The notes under the pieces were generated by a model that saw only the letters and a program-made list of their open reading frames with translations, did no database searches and was not told the origin of the DNA. From contig CP073746.1 in NCBI GenBank assembly GCA_024397995.1, forward strand, positions 1,798,001 to 1,862,000: a stretch of DNA of 64,000 bases, in the 5' to 3' direction. Each line of letters begins with the position of its first letter. Position 1 is the first letter of the stretch. Source of the DNA: a bacterium SCSIO 12827 (GTDB lineage Bacteria; Pseudomonadota; Alphaproteobacteria; Rhodospirillales; Casp-alpha2). This document shows positions 11,460-20,678 of the stretch, one piece after another. The translations under genes and the position numbers were made by a program.

Positions 11460-12248
11460 GTGAAGTCCGTCATGGACGCGCCAAGACTCCCGTCACTGTT
11501 CACCCTTGTCGAACTCGACACGGTCGACAGCACCAATGCGGAAGCCCGACGCCGGGCCGAGCAGGGGGCCGAAGCCGCGCCCGAGGGCACCCTGATCTGG
11601 GCTGCCGAGCAGACCGCCGGACGGGGTCGCCGGGGCCGCACCTGGGTCAGTCCCAAGGGCAATTTCTACGCCTCCATCATCCTGCGCCCGGATGTGCCCC
11701 TTAGAGATGCGGCGCAGTTCGGTTTCGTCGCATCGCTTGCCGTGTTCGACGCCATCGGCAGCCTGGCCCAGCCGGGTACGGAAGCCCATACCAAATGGCC
11801 CAACGATGTGCTGATTTCCGGGCGCAAGGTCGCGGGCATTCTGCTGGAGGCCCAGGGCGCCGCGTCCGCCGACGCGCAGCCCGATTTCGTCATCGTCGGT
11901 GTCGGCGTCAACCTGCGCAGCTTTCCCGAGGATGTGGAATTCCCCGCGACGTGCATGTTGGACGAGGGAACGGCCGTTCTGGTGCCCGAATTTCTTGAAA
12001 GCTTCGGGCGGCACTTCCTGGCCTGGACCCGCATCTGGGTCGACGAGGGGTTTGAGCGCCTGCGCAAGAATTGGCTGTGGCGCTGCGGCCAGGTTGGGAA
12101 GGAGGTCGAAGTGCGGCTTGCCAACGAAACCCTGACCGGCACATTCAAGGATCTGGACGACAGCGGCGCGTTGATCCTGGAAACGTCATCCGGTCTGCGC
12201 ACGATCACCGCCGGCGACGTCTTTTTCCCGCAAAGCCGGGACGCCTGA
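11460..12248 (+). CDS. birA: Biotin--[acetyl-CoA-carboxylase] ligase
   Basis: This enzyme makes biotinyl-AMP and attaches biotin to the carrier lysine of acetyl- and propionyl-CoA carboxylases. The catalytic core shows EQTAGRGRRGRTWVSPKGNFYASI near residues 47-70 (adenylate/biotin loop) and TKWPNDVLISGRKVAGILLE near 108-127. At about 262 residues it lacks the N-terminal helix-turn-helix of E. coli BirA, so it should be a ligase without repressor function. The start may be GTG at 11460 or ATG at 11472 (MDAPRLPSL). The position behind nuoN is the usual one in Rhodospirillales. Confidence 0.93.
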   Translation: MKSVMDAPRLPSLFTLVELDTVDSTNAEARRRAEQGAEAAPEGTLIWAAEQTAGRGRRGRTWVSPKGNFYASIILRPDVPLRDAAQFGFVASLAVFDAIGSLAQPGTEAHTKWPNDVLISGRKVAGILLEAQGAASADAQPDFVIVGVGVNLRSFPEDVEFPATCMLDEGTAVLVPEFLESFGRHFLAWTRIWVDEGFERLRKNWLWRCGQVGKEVEVRLANETLTGTFKDLDDSGALILETSSGLRTITAGDVFFPQSRDA

Positions 12249-12265
12249 GGGCGGGGCGGGGCATC

Positions 12266-13039
12266 ATGCTGCTGGCAATCGATTCCGGAAATACCAACAT
12301 CGTCTTCGCCGTGTTCGGCGACGACGGTGCCATCAAGGGATCCTGGCGCGCCAATTCCAAGCTGGAGCGCACCAAGGACGAACACGCCGTTTGGCTGCGG
12401 CCGCTCATGGAAATGAACGGCATCGACCCCGCTGGGATAACCCACGCCATCCTGGCCACGGTGGTGCCCAACAACCGTTTCCCCCTGGTCGGGTTGTGCC
12501 GCGACTATTTCGGGATCGAGCCCCTGGTGATCGGCGACGCGGATGTCGACCTGGGCATCAAGGTGCTGGTCGACCGCCCGGAACAGGTCGGGGCCGACCG
12601 TTTGGTCAATACGGTGGCGGCTCATGCCAAATACGGCGGGCCGCTGATCATCGTCGATTTCGGCACGGCGACGACCTTCGATGTCATTGACGGGCAGGGC
12701 AGCTATATGGGGGGCGTCATTTCGCCGGGCATCAACCTGTCCTTGGAGGCGCTCCATCAGGCGGCGGCCAAGCTGCCGCTGATCAGTATCGAGCGGCCGG
12801 ACAGGGTGATCGGCCGCGATACCATCACCGCCATGCAGTCGGGCGTGTTCTGGGGCTATGTCGGCCTGATCGAAGGCATCGTTCGGCGCATCCAGATGGA
12901 GACGGGGGCCGACGCCCGGGTCATCGCCACCGGCGGCCTGGCGCCCCTGTTCCTTGACGCGACCAAGGCCATCGAACTGGTGGACGGCACACTGACCCTG
13001 GACGGGCTTTACATGATCCACCGGAACAACACGGCATGA
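12266..13039 (+). CDS. coaX: Type III pantothenate kinase
   Basis: This enzyme phosphorylates pantothenate in the first step of CoA synthesis; type III enzymes are ASKHA-fold and insensitive to CoA feedback. The 257 residues contain the phosphate motif AIDSGNTNIVFAVF (residues 4-17), GADRLVNTVAA (type III Asp-Arg motif, about 109-119) and IVDFGTATTFDVID (about 128-141). The ATG at 12266 is preceded by a GGGCGGGG run; the frame extends upstream only within birA. Its last four bases (ATGA) contain the start of the RNase J gene. Confidence 0.95.
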   Translation: MLLAIDSGNTNIVFAVFGDDGAIKGSWRANSKLERTKDEHAVWLRPLMEMNGIDPAGITHAILATVVPNNRFPLVGLCRDYFGIEPLVIGDADVDLGIKVLVDRPEQVGADRLVNTVAAHAKYGGPLIIVDFGTATTFDVIDGQGSYMGGVISPGINLSLEALHQAAAKLPLISIERPDRVIGRDTITAMQSGVFWGYVGLIEGIVRRIQMETGADARVIATGGLAPLFLDATKAIELVDGTLTLDGLYMIHRNNTA

Positions 13040-14748
13040 CCAAGCCGGCAAAGCCGAAGAAGGCGAAATCGAAAACGGCCAACGCCAACCCGGGTGGCAA
13101 CGAACTCGTGTTCGTTGCCCTGGGCGGGGCCGGCGAGATCGGCATGAACCTGAACCTCTACGGCTACGGCCCGCCGGGGGAGGAGCGCTGGATCATGCTC
13201 GACCTGGGCGTCACCTTTTCCGACGGCTGGCCGCCGGGGGTGGATGTCATCATGGCCGATCCGTCGTTTATCGAGGAACGCGCCGGTCAGCTTGACGGTC
13301 TGGTGCTGACCCATGCCCACGAAGATCACCTGGGTGCGGTTCAATACCTGTGGGACCGTTTCAAGTGTCCGATATACGCGACGCCGTTCACGGCCCATAT
13401 CCTGGCCCGCAAGCTGGCCGAGCCGGGTTGGGAGGACGATGCCGACGTCACCGTCGTGCCGTTGCAGGGCACGTTTTCCGTCGGGCCGTTCGAGTTGGAA
13501 TTGATCACGCTGACCCACTCGATCCCCGAACCGAACGCCGTGGTCGTGCGCACACCCTTGGGCACGGTGCTGCACACGGGTGATTGGAAGTTCGATCCCG
13601 ACCCGGTGATCGGCGACGTTTCGGACCAGGCGGCCCTGCGGGCCCTGGGCGACGATGGCGTTTTGGCCATGGTCTGCGATTCCACCAATGTTTTTTCGCC
13701 GGGCCAGTCCGGGTCCGAAGGCGAGATTCTGGACAGCATGACCGAGGTCATCGCCGGCTGTTCGGGCCGGGTGGCTGTCGCCTGCTTCGCGACCAACGTG
13801 GCGCGGCTTGAAACCATCGCCCGCGCGGCCCAGGAAACAGGCCGCCAGGTCGTTCTCGCCGGGCGTTCCCTGTGGCGTATCCAAAGCGCTGCCCGAGAGA
13901 ACGGATACCTGGCCGACATACCGGCCTTTCTCGACGAAGGCGACGCCGACAGCCTGCCCGACGATAAGGTCCTGATCATCTGCACGGGCAGCCAGGGTGA
14001 GCCCCGGGCCGCTTTGTCGCGCATCGCTTCCGGCGACCATCCCCGCATTTCCTTGGGCGAGGGGGACTGGGTGATTTTCTCGTCCCGGGAAATTCCCGGC
14101 AACGAAACCTCGATTGCCCGCCTGCAGAACGATCTGGTGGCGCGCGGCGTGCGGATCATCACCTCACGCGATGCCTTCATCCATGTCTCGGGCCATCCCA
14201 ACCGGGATGAATTGTCGCATATGTATCAGCTGGTGCGGCCGCGCTATGCGGTGCCGGTCCATGGCGAATTGCGCCACTTGCACGAACACGCGCGTCTGGC
14301 CCGCGAATGCCAGGTCGAGGCGGCGATCGTCGCCCCCAACGGCACCATGACCCGCCTTGCGCCGGGGGCGCTTGAGGTCGTCGACCATGTGCCGACCGGG
14401 CGGCTGGCCCTGATCGGCGGGCGGTTGGTGCCCATGGAGGGCAACCTGATCAAGGAACGCATCCGCGGCGTCTGGCACGGCGTGGTCACGGTCACCGTCG
14501 CCGTCGACGACGGCGGCCTGGCGGAAGAACCGCAGATCACCACCCTGGGCATTTCCGAGGACCAGCACAACGACCCGGTGGTCGATGCCGCCCGCGAGGC
14601 GGCGATCAACGCCGTGCGCTCCCTGCCGCCGCGCAAGTTGGCCGACGATGCGGCCGTCAGTGAGGCCGTGCGCCTGGCCGTGCGGCGGACATTCCGCGGG
14701 CAATTGGACATGAAGCCCGTGACAACGGTGCATTTGGTGCGTATCTGA
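13036..14748 (+). CDS. rnj: Ribonuclease J
   Basis: This metallo-beta-lactamase/beta-CASP ribonuclease matures and degrades RNA, with 5'-exonuclease and endonuclease activity; in alphaproteobacteria it trims 23S rRNA and other RNAs. The 570 residues include the zinc motif HAHEDH at 93-98, later metal ligands in LHTGDWKFDPDP (about 176-187), and the beta-CASP and C-terminal region with HVSGHPNRDEL (about 383-393). The N-terminus is lysine-rich. The ATG overlaps the coaX stop, indicating coupling. Confidence 0.95.
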   Translation: MTKPAKPKKAKSKTANANPGGNELVFVALGGAGEIGMNLNLYGYGPPGEERWIMLDLGVTFSDGWPPGVDVIMADPSFIEERAGQLDGLVLTHAHEDHLGAVQYLWDRFKCPIYATPFTAHILARKLAEPGWEDDADVTVVPLQGTFSVGPFELELITLTHSIPEPNAVVVRTPLGTVLHTGDWKFDPDPVIGDVSDQAALRALGDDGVLAMVCDSTNVFSPGQSGSEGEILDSMTEVIAGCSGRVAVACFATNVARLETIARAAQETGRQVVLAGRSLWRIQSAARENGYLADIPAFLDEGDADSLPDDKVLIICTGSQGEPRAALSRIASGDHPRISLGEGDWVIFSSREIPGNETSIARLQNDLVARGVRIITSRDAFIHVSGHPNRDELSHMYQLVRPRYAVPVHGELRHLHEHARLARECQVEAAIVAPNGTMTRLAPGALEVVDHVPTGRLALIGGRLVPMEGNLIKERIRGVWHGVVTVTVAVDDGGLAEEPQITTLGISEDQHNDPVVDAAREAAINAVRSLPPRKLADDAAVSEAVRLAVRRTFRGQLDMKPVTTVHLVRI

Positions 14749-14792
14749 TAAAGACAAGGGGCAGGGACAACCGTGACGGAGAATTCTGCGAC

Positions 14793-15197
14793 ATGATCGG
14801 AAAATTGAACCACATGGCGATCGCCGTACCCGATCTGGCCGCCGCGACCGCGATTTACCGCGACACACTGGGTGCCAAGGTCTCGCCGCCGCAGCCGGAA
14901 CCCGACCACGGCGTTACCGTGGTCTTCGTGGAGTTGGAGAACACCAAGATCGAACTGCTGCATCCCCTGGGTGAGGGCTCACCAATCCAGGGCTTCCTCG
15001 ACAAGAATCCGTCGGGCGGCATTCATCATGTGTGTTATGAGGTCGCCGATATCCTGGCCTCCCGCGACCATCTGAAAGAGCAGGGGGCCCGCGTCCTTGG
15101 CGACGGCGAGCCCAAGATCGGCGCCCATGGAAAGCCGGTGCTGTTCCTGCACCCCAAGGATTTCAACGGCACCCTCATCGAACTGGAACAGGCCTAA
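14793..15197 (+). CDS. mce: Methylmalonyl-CoA epimerase
   Basis: This enzyme interconverts (R)- and (S)-methylmalonyl-CoA between propionyl-CoA carboxylase and methylmalonyl-CoA mutase. The 134 residues form two VOC beta-alpha-beta modules. Likely metal ligands are His7 (KLNHMAIAV), the His in GGIHHVCYEV (about residue 76) and the Glu in GTLIELEQ near the C-terminus, with a further Glu in TKIELLHPL as candidate base. The methylmalonyl assignment rather than another VOC enzyme rests on the close match to the usual family sequence and on gene context. Confidence 0.93.
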   Translation: MIGKLNHMAIAVPDLAAATAIYRDTLGAKVSPPQPEPDHGVTVVFVELENTKIELLHPLGEGSPIQGFLDKNPSGGIHHVCYEVADILASRDHLKEQGARVLGDGEPKIGAHGKPVLFLHPKDFNGTLIELEQA

Positions 15198-15202
15198 CTG
15201 TT

Positions 15203-15442
15203 ATGAGCTGGCAAACCGGCCTCGCTGTCTATTTCGTGATCTGGTGGATCGCGCTGTTCGCGGTGCTGCCCTGGGGCGTGCGTCGGGTTGATCCCGAAGA
15301 CCTCAACCCGGGCGAGGACCCGGGATCGCCGGCCAAGCCGCGAATCCTGTTGAAGTTCGCCGCCACCTCGGTGCTTGCCGGGATCATCTTCGCGGGATTC
15401 TACTGGCTGCACGAATCCGGGTTGATCAGCTTCCGCCAGTAG
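15203..15442 (+). CDS. DUF1467 family small membrane protein
   Basis: This 79-residue protein of unknown function has two hydrophobic helices (about residues 6-26 and 52-68) separated by an acidic and proline-rich loop (VDPEDLNPGEDPGSPAKP). The form WWIALFAVLPWGVR in the first helix is typical of the DUF1467 family, which in alphaproteobacteria commonly sits between the epimerase gene and proS, as here. The ATG lies five bases after the mce stop codon, so the two are probably co-transcribed. No function can be read from sequence. Confidence 0.85.
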   Translation: MSWQTGLAVYFVIWWIALFAVLPWGVRRVDPEDLNPGEDPGSPAKPRILLKFAATSVLAGIIFAGFYWLHESGLISFRQ

Positions 15443-15470
15443 GTCCGGCCAAAGCCATCCCCCGCAGGCA

Positions 15471-15501
15471 AAAATAAAGGCAAGACCACTACGGTCTTGC
15501 C
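15471..15501 (-). terminator. Intrinsic-terminator-like hairpin, T-tract on the minus strand
   Basis: A perfect nine-pair stem (GGCAAGACC/GGTCTTGCC) encloses a five-base loop. An A-rich tract (AAAATAAA) lies to its left, so the U-run appears only in minus-strand RNA. On the plus strand the stem is followed by CTACTCAAG, which is not a U-tract. It could still act on the mce-DUF1467 transcript as a weak or Rho-assisted 3' end. Read as drawn, however, it would end a minus-strand transcript coming from the proS side. Confidence 0.55.
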
Positions 15502-15612
15502 CTACTCAAGTCCAGAATTCTCTAAAGCTTCGCGCCGTTTGAAGGCTGCCGCTTAATTATTGCTTCTTGCTTTTTTCCTCCCAAAACCCGGGCCCAGTCT
15601 GACCGGCAGGTA

Positions 15613-15664
15613 CTCGTCATTGCGAGCGAGGGCATCTTACCCGGAGCCCCAGTCGGGTCACCCT
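15613..15664. repeat. Possible remnant of a dispersed palindromic repeat
   Basis: The core CGTCATTGCGAGCGAG at 15615-15630 matches a motif found at the ends of dispersed intergenic repeats in many proteobacteria. It is followed by a GC-rich inverted segment (GGAGCCCC...GGGTCACCC). The window holds no second copy, so repeat status cannot be shown from this sequence alone. Confidence 0.3.
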
Positions 15665-15909
15665 TTTTCTCAAGGCTGCACCTAGGTTTCTTTGTTAACC
15701 TGCTGATTGCACAGGGGCAAAGATACCTCCATACGTAGATTGACCGATGACGCTGGCCGATCATGGGCCCGTGGACAAAGCCCCCGTGGACAAGGTATGA
15801 CCTTCCCTTGTTCTTGAACCCTTTACCGGGCTTTTGGGTCCGGTGTCGCAAACCACTTCGACTGCCCATCCCGCAGAGACAACCCGTTAACGGAAGGACC
15901 CCGGCCCGC

Positions 15910-17229
15910 ATGCGCCTTTCCCGCTTTTTCATGCCGACCATGAAGGAAACGCCCGCCGACGCGCAAATCGCGTCGCACCGGCTGATGCTGCGCGCGGGCA
16001 TGGTCCGCCAGTCTTCGGCGGGGATCTATTCCTGGCTGCCTTTGGGCTATCGGGTGCTTAAGAACATCACCCGCATCGTCGAGGAAGAACAGGACGCCAT
16101 CGGCTGCCAGCAGGTCCTGATGCCGACGATCCAGCCGGCGGAACTGTGGCGCCAGTCGGGACGCTACGACGCCTACGGCCCCGAAATGCTGCGCATCACC
16201 GATCGTCACGATCGGGACATGCTCTACGGCCCGACCAACGAGGAGCAGATCACTCAGATCTTCGCTGACGCCGTGCGCTCCTACCGCGATCTGCCGAAGA
16301 TGCTTTATCACATCCAGTGGAAGTTCCGCGACGAAGTGCGGCCCCGCTTCGGGGTCATGCGCGGGCGGGAATTCCTGATGAAGGACGCCTATTCATTTGA
16401 TCTGGATTATGAAGGTGCCAGAAAGTCTTATCAGAAACATTTCGTGTCTTATCTGAAGACTTATGCGCGCATGGGGCTGAAAGCGATCCCGATGGCCGCG
16501 GACACGGGGCCGATCGGCGGCGACATGAGCCACGAATTCCTGATCCTGGCCGATACGGGCGAAAGCGAGATCGCCTGCCATAAGGATTTTCTCGACAACA
16601 ATTGGCTCGACGGTGTCGATTTCGACGGCGACCTGAGCGGTGTAATGGATACCTTCACCGGAAAGTATGCCGCCACGGACGACAAGCGCGATCCGGCGCA
16701 GGAAGCAGCCCTCGGCGATGATCTGATTACGGCCCGGGGGATCGAGGTCGGGCATATCTTCTATTTCGGCAAGAAGTATTCCGAACCCATGGGGGCCAAG
16801 GTCACCGGTCCCGACGGCCAGGAAATCGTCTGCGAAATGGGATCCTACGGGATCGGCGTGTCGCGCCTTGTCGGCGCCATTATCGAGGCGTCCCATGACG
16901 ATGCGGGCATCATCTGGCCAGAAGCAGTGGCGCCGTTCCGCGTCGGTCTGATCAACCTGCGCGCCGGCGACGCGGCCTGCGATCAGGCCTGCCAGGAAAT
17001 GTACGAACAGTTGATGGGGGCGGGGCAGGACGTGCTTTACGACGACCGTGACGAACGGGCCGGCGGCAAGTTCGCCGACATGGACTTGATCGGTCTGCCC
17101 TGGCAGTTGATCGCCGGGCCGCGCGGCCTGGAAAAGGGCATGGTCGAACTGAAGAACCGGGCGACGGGCGAACGCGCGGAAATCAGCCGTGAATCGGCCC
17201 TCGCACGCCTGACCAACAAAGAAGGATAG
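15910..17229 (+). CDS. proS: Prolyl-tRNA synthetase (short alphaproteobacterial type)
   Basis: This class II synthetase charges tRNA-Pro. The 439 residues are the compact alphaproteobacterial form, which lacks most of the insertion editing domain of E. coli ProS (about 570 residues). Motif 2 is seen as [26 protein letters not shown] (about 139-164) and motif 3 as [20 protein letters not shown] (about 315-334). The anticodon-binding domain follows. The start [19 protein letters not shown] at 15910 matches the family and follows GGAAGGA at 15893-15899. The in-frame extension to 15763 is rejected. Confidence 0.96.
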   Translation: MRLSRFFMPTMKETPADAQIASHRLMLRAGMVRQSSAGIYSWLPLGYRVLKNITRIVEEEQDAIGCQQVLMPTIQPAELWRQSGRYDAYGPEMLRITDRHDRDMLYGPTNEEQITQIFADAVRSYRDLPKMLYHIQWKFRDEVRPRFGVMRGREFLMKDAYSFDLDYEGARKSYQKHFVSYLKTYARMGLKAIPMAADTGPIGGDMSHEFLILADTGESEIACHKDFLDNNWLDGVDFDGDLSGVMDTFTGKYAATDDKRDPAQEAALGDDLITARGIEVGHIFYFGKKYSEPMGAKVTGPDGQEIVCEMGSYGIGVSRLVGAIIEASHDDAGIIWPEAVAPFRVGLINLRAGDAACDQACQEMYEQLMGAGQDVLYDDRDERAGGKFADMDLIGLPWQLIAGPRGLEKGMVELKNRATGERAEISRESALARLTNKEG

Positions 17230-17237
17230 CGCGCCCC

Positions 17238-18488
17238 GTGTTCAGCCGATTTGAATGGATGATGGCGCTGCGCTACCTGCGCGCCCGCCGGCAAGAAGGG
17301 TTCATCTCCGTCATCGCCTGGTTTTCGCTGCTCGGCATCGCCTTGGGCGTTGCCACATTGATCATTGTCATGTCGGTGATGAACGGCTTCCGCCAGGAAC
17401 TGTTGACCCGCATCCTGGGCCTGAACGGTCATCTCAGCGTGCAGGGCCAGTTCCGCGACCTCAAGGATTTCGACCCCATCGGCCAGCGTATCCGCGACCT
17501 GCGCGGCGTGATCAGCGTGACCCCCCTGATCGAGGGCCAGGTCATGGCGACGGCCAACGGCACGGCACAAGGGGCGCTGGTACGCGGCATTCGCCATGCC
17601 GATCTGGCGCGGCGCAAGCTGATCGCCGACAACATCGCCCGTGGCTCCCTCGACGATTTCAAGGACGGCGGGCAAAGCGTCGTGATCGGCGACCGCCTGG
17701 CGCAAAAAATGGGGCTTCGCGTCGGCGACAAGATCACCCTGATTTCGCCCAAGGGCAGCGCAACGGCCTTCGGCACGGTACCGCGCACGGCGGCCTACCG
17801 CATCGCCGCGACCTTCGAGGTCGGCATGTACGAATACGATTCCAGCTTCGTGTTCATGGATCTGGCTGATGCTCAGGTCTACTTCAAATTCCCGAAGGAG
17901 GCCGTATCGTCGCTGGAGGTGTTCATCCGTGACCCGGACGAGGCGCTTGAGGTCAAAACCCGCATCGCCGGCGCCGTGCCGGGGATCGGCCGCATCCATG
18001 ATTGGCAACAGGCCAACGCCAGCTTCTTCAACGCTATCCAGGTCGAACGCAACGTCATGTTCCTGATTCTGACGCTGATCATCCTGGTCGCGGCCTTCAA
18101 TATCATCTCGTCCATGATCATGCTGGTGAAGGACAAGGGCAGGGACATCGCCATCCTGCGCACCATGGGGGCGACCCGCGGCATGGTCATGCGGGTGTTC
18201 CTGATCGCCGGCGCCAGCGTCGGCGTGATCGGCACGGTCGCGGGATCGGTCCTGGGCATCGCCTTCGCCGATAATATCGAGGGCGTGCGGCAATGGATTC
18301 AGGGCCTGACGGGCACGGATCTGTTCGCCGCCGAAATCTATTTCCTGTCGCAGTTGCCCGCCGTCGTCGATTGGAGTGAGGTCTGCGCCGTGATCGGGAT
18401 GGCCCTGGGCCTGTCGTTCCTGGCGACCATCTATCCGTCCTGGCGGGCCGCCCGCACGGACCCGGCCGAGGCCCTGCGCTATGAGTGA
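17238..18488 (+). CDS. lolC: Lipoprotein-releasing ABC transporter permease LolC/LolE (LolF-like)
   Basis: This inner-membrane subunit of the Lol exporter releases mature lipoproteins to the carrier LolA. The 416 residues show one N-terminal transmembrane helix (about 24-48), a large periplasmic domain, and three C-terminal helices (about 272-295, 315-345 and 378-400), the MacB/FtsX layout. Only one permease gene is present, so a homodimer of the LolF type is likely. A GTG start at 17238 gives [22 protein letters not shown], the family N-terminus. The end overlaps lolD by eight bases. Confidence 0.94.
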   Translation: MFSRFEWMMALRYLRARRQEGFISVIAWFSLLGIALGVATLIIVMSVMNGFRQELLTRILGLNGHLSVQGQFRDLKDFDPIGQRIRDLRGVISVTPLIEGQVMATANGTAQGALVRGIRHADLARRKLIADNIARGSLDDFKDGGQSVVIGDRLAQKMGLRVGDKITLISPKGSATAFGTVPRTAAYRIAATFEVGMYEYDSSFVFMDLADAQVYFKFPKEAVSSLEVFIRDPDEALEVKTRIAGAVPGIGRIHDWQQANASFFNAIQVERNVMFLILTLIILVAAFNIISSMIMLVKDKGRDIAILRTMGATRGMVMRVFLIAGASVGVIGTVAGSVLGIAFADNIEGVRQWIQGLTGTDLFAAEIYFLSQLPAVVDWSEVCAVIGMALGLSFLATIYPSWRAARTDPAEALRYE

Positions 18489-19173
18489 GACAGGGACGGT
18501 GCCCGCCCTGGCGCTGCGCGGCATCCGGCGCACCTTCCACCAGGGGCGGGCGGATCTGGAAATTCTCAAGGGCATCGACCTGACCGTGCGACCGGGCGAA
18601 GTCGTGGCCCTGGTCGGCCCGTCGGGGGCGGGGAAATCGACCTTGCTGCATATCGCGGGTCTGTTGGAATCCCCCGATGCCGGCACGATCGAGGTCGGTG
18701 GTCAGGACTGTTCCGCCATGGGGGACGAAGAACGCACCCTGATGCGGCGCTACAACCTGGGGTTCGTCTACCAGCATCACCATCTGCTGCCGGAATTCTC
18801 GGCGCTGGAAAACGTCATTATCCCGCAGATCATTTCCGGCATCCCCCATAAGGACGCCAAGGACCGGGCCATGGAAATCCTCAACTGGATGGGCCTGTCC
18901 GAACGCCTGACCCACCGTCCGGCGCGGCTGTCCGGCGGCGAACAGCAACGCGTCGCTATCGCCCGGGCGTTGTCGACGGCGCCCAAGGTCCTGCTGGCGG
19001 ACGAGCCCACCGGCAACCTGGACCCCCATACGGCGGATGAAGTGTTCTCGATCCTCCTGCGCCTGGCCCGGGGGGCAGGGCTGGCGGCCTTGATCGCCAC
19101 CCATAATCCGCGCCTCGCGGCGCAGATGGACCGCACCCTGCGTTTGACCGACGGCTTCCTGTTTCCCGAATAG
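18481..19173 (+). CDS. lolD: Lipoprotein-releasing ABC transporter ATP-binding protein LolD
   Basis: This ATPase powers lipoprotein extraction by the Lol exporter. The 230 residues contain Walker [10 protein letters not shown] (46-54), a Q-loop in [18 protein letters not shown], the signature [15 protein letters not shown] (about 144-158) and Walker [13 protein letters not shown] (about 164-175) with the H-loop in LIATHN. The extra FVYQ..HLLPEF...N segment is typical of LolD and MacB ATPases. The ATG lies inside the end of lolC, so translation is coupled. The conserved Rhodospirillales neighbourhood is interrupted directly after this gene. Confidence 0.97.
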   Translation: MSETGTVPALALRGIRRTFHQGRADLEILKGIDLTVRPGEVVALVGPSGAGKSTLLHIAGLLESPDAGTIEVGGQDCSAMGDEERTLMRRYNLGFVYQHHHLLPEFSALENVIIPQIISGIPHKDAKDRAMEILNWMGLSERLTHRPARLSGGEQQRVAIARALSTAPKVLLADEPTGNLDPHTADEVFSILLRLARGAGLAALIATHNPRLAAQMDRTLRLTDGFLFPE

Positions 19174-19337
19174 CACCAACGGACATCGCAGTCCGGCCGT
19201 CATCAAATCCGCGTGTGTCGGGTTTCCAATATCTGTTAGCGTTGGATCAAATTTGAGGGGCGCCGGCACCGACATTGTGTCCGGCCGGGGCCTCCTCAAT
19301 CCTACGTCCACACAGGTTTGCCAGAGGATTTTCAGAG

Positions 19338-20588
19338 GTGTTCATATTTGCTCGCTCTTTCGTTACGGGCGCCGCGCTGATTGCGCTCGTCCCGGCCGCC
19401 GCACAGGCACAGCAGCTTCCCGAGGGGGCAGGAAAACAGACGGTTGAGGCCGTTTGCACCGCCTGTCACAACACGAGCCTGATCACCCGGTCATCGGGCT
19501 ACAGCCTCGATCAATGGCGGGAACTGACCGCCACCATGGTCGACCTTTCCGGCGACCCCGCGTTACGGGATGAAATCACCGGTTATCTGGCGGCCAATTT
19601 CCCGCCTCATGACAAGTTGGCGCCGACACTGATCACGGGCCCGGAGAAGATCACGTTCAAGGAATGGGTTGTGCCGACCCTGGGGCAGCGGTCCCGCGAT
19701 CCGATCCAGGCCGCCGACGGCACCATCTGGTGGGCGGGGCAGTTCGCCAATTTGATCGGGAAAATCGATCCGGTGAGCGGAAAAATGACCGAATACCCCC
19801 TTCCGGATGGGGCCTACCCGCACAGCGTGACCCTCGATGCCGCCGGGAACGTCTGGTACACGGGCAACAAGAACGGAACCGTTGGCATGTTTGATCCGAA
19901 GACGGAGAAGATCACCGTCTACAAAATGCCCGATCCGGCCGCCCGGGACCCCCACACGGCGATTTTCGACAACGCCGGGATCATGTGGTTCACGCTTCAG
20001 CACAGCAACATGATCGGGCGTCTCGATCCCCGGACGGGGGTCGTGAAATTGGTCAAAGTCGACACGCCGAAAGCCCGGCCTTATGGCATCAAGATCGACG
20101 CCACGGGCACGCCCTGGGCTTCGTGCAACGGCAGCAATTGCCTGATCAAGATCGACCCGGCGACCATGGCGCTGACCGAGATCAAGCTGCCGATCCCGGG
20201 AACCACGGTGCGCCGCCTGGACATCGCGCCCGACGGCATGATCTGGTACGTGAATTCGTCGCAGGGACGCCTCGGCAGATACAATCCCAATAGCGGTGAG
20301 ATCAAGGAATGGCCGTCGCCGTCCGGCAAGGCGTCGCATCCCTATGCCATTGCCGTCGTCGACGGGATCGTCTGGTACAATGAATCCCGCCGCCGTCCGG
20401 ACGCTCTGGTGCGCTTCGATCCGCGAACGGAAACCTTCCAAAGCTGGGCCATCCCTTCCGGCGGCGTCCATGCCGGGATCATCCGGCACATGCGGGCGAC
20501 CCGCGAAGGCAATCTGCTGATCCACCAGAGCAGCACCAACCGGATCATCGAGGTCGGGCTCACCCGCCCGGCGACGGCAACGCAATAA
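19338..20588 (+). CDS. Secreted heme-c / Vgb-like seven-bladed propeller protein
   Basis: The protein has 416 residues from a GTG at 19338 (upstream CAGAGGA site). A signal peptide (about 1-24, ending AAAQAQ) is followed by a short cytochrome-c-like domain with the heme motif CTACH (Cys40, Cys43, His44). After that come about seven repeats of the DGxxWxxxxxxxxIGxxDPxTG type from residue 120 to the end, the pattern of virginiamycin B lyase/SMP-30-like propellers. It should be periplasmic with one covalent heme. The substrate is unknown. A role in streptogramin resistance should not be inferred from the fold. The upstream extension to 19275 would destroy the signal peptide. Confidence 0.8.
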   Translation: MFIFARSFVTGAALIALVPAAAQAQQLPEGAGKQTVEAVCTACHNTSLITRSSGYSLDQWRELTATMVDLSGDPALRDEITGYLAANFPPHDKLAPTLITGPEKITFKEWVVPTLGQRSRDPIQAADGTIWWAGQFANLIGKIDPVSGKMTEYPLPDGAYPHSVTLDAAGNVWYTGNKNGTVGMFDPKTEKITVYKMPDPAARDPHTAIFDNAGIMWFTLQHSNMIGRLDPRTGVVKLVKVDTPKARPYGIKIDATGTPWASCNGSNCLIKIDPATMALTEIKLPIPGTTVRRLDIAPDGMIWYVNSSQGRLGRYNPNSGEIKEWPSPSGKASHPYAIAVVDGIVWYNESRRRPDALVRFDPRTETFQSWAIPSGGVHAGIIRHMRATREGNLLIHQSSTNRIIEVGLTRPATATQ

Positions 20589-20678
20589 GTTGCGGGATAA
20601 GGGGAGAACTGCACACAATGGCAGTCGAACGTCGGACGCAATTGTCACATGACGATTCACGCACACGGATAATTGCCG

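Larger units (their letters stand above)
15443..15909. other. 467-base gene-free stretch between the DUF1467 gene and proS
   Basis: No convincing protein gene is seen. Base composition is visibly less GC-rich than in the flanking genes. The stretch contains a nine-pair hairpin near 15479-15501, a motif typical of dispersed palindromic repeats near 15615-15630, and the proS ribosome-binding site (GGAAGGA at 15893-15899). Two open frames cross it: a plus frame from 15763 that is simply the extended proS frame, and a minus frame at 15522-16001. Both have the look of chance ORFs. The proS promoter must lie here, but no clear sigma-70 hexamer pair stood out. Confidence 0.6.

Noticed and set aside
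15522-16001. Minus-strand open frame of 159 codons overlapping the proS start
   Set aside because: It reads through the hairpin, the repeat-like motif and the antisense of proS; low-complexity basic composition and no recognisable domain.
19338-20588. Streptogramin (virginiamycin B) resistance gene
   Set aside because: The propeller fold resembles Vgb, but the protein is secreted, carries a heme site and has a much longer N-terminal region. Resistance cannot be supported from fold alone.
20643-20649. TGTCACA upstream of the PAS_5 gene, identical to the ECF41 -35 motif
   Set aside because: At 16-17 bases downstream the sequence is CGGA/GGAT rather than CGTC, so the -10 half is missing. A 7-mer match alone is expected several times by chance in 64 kb.
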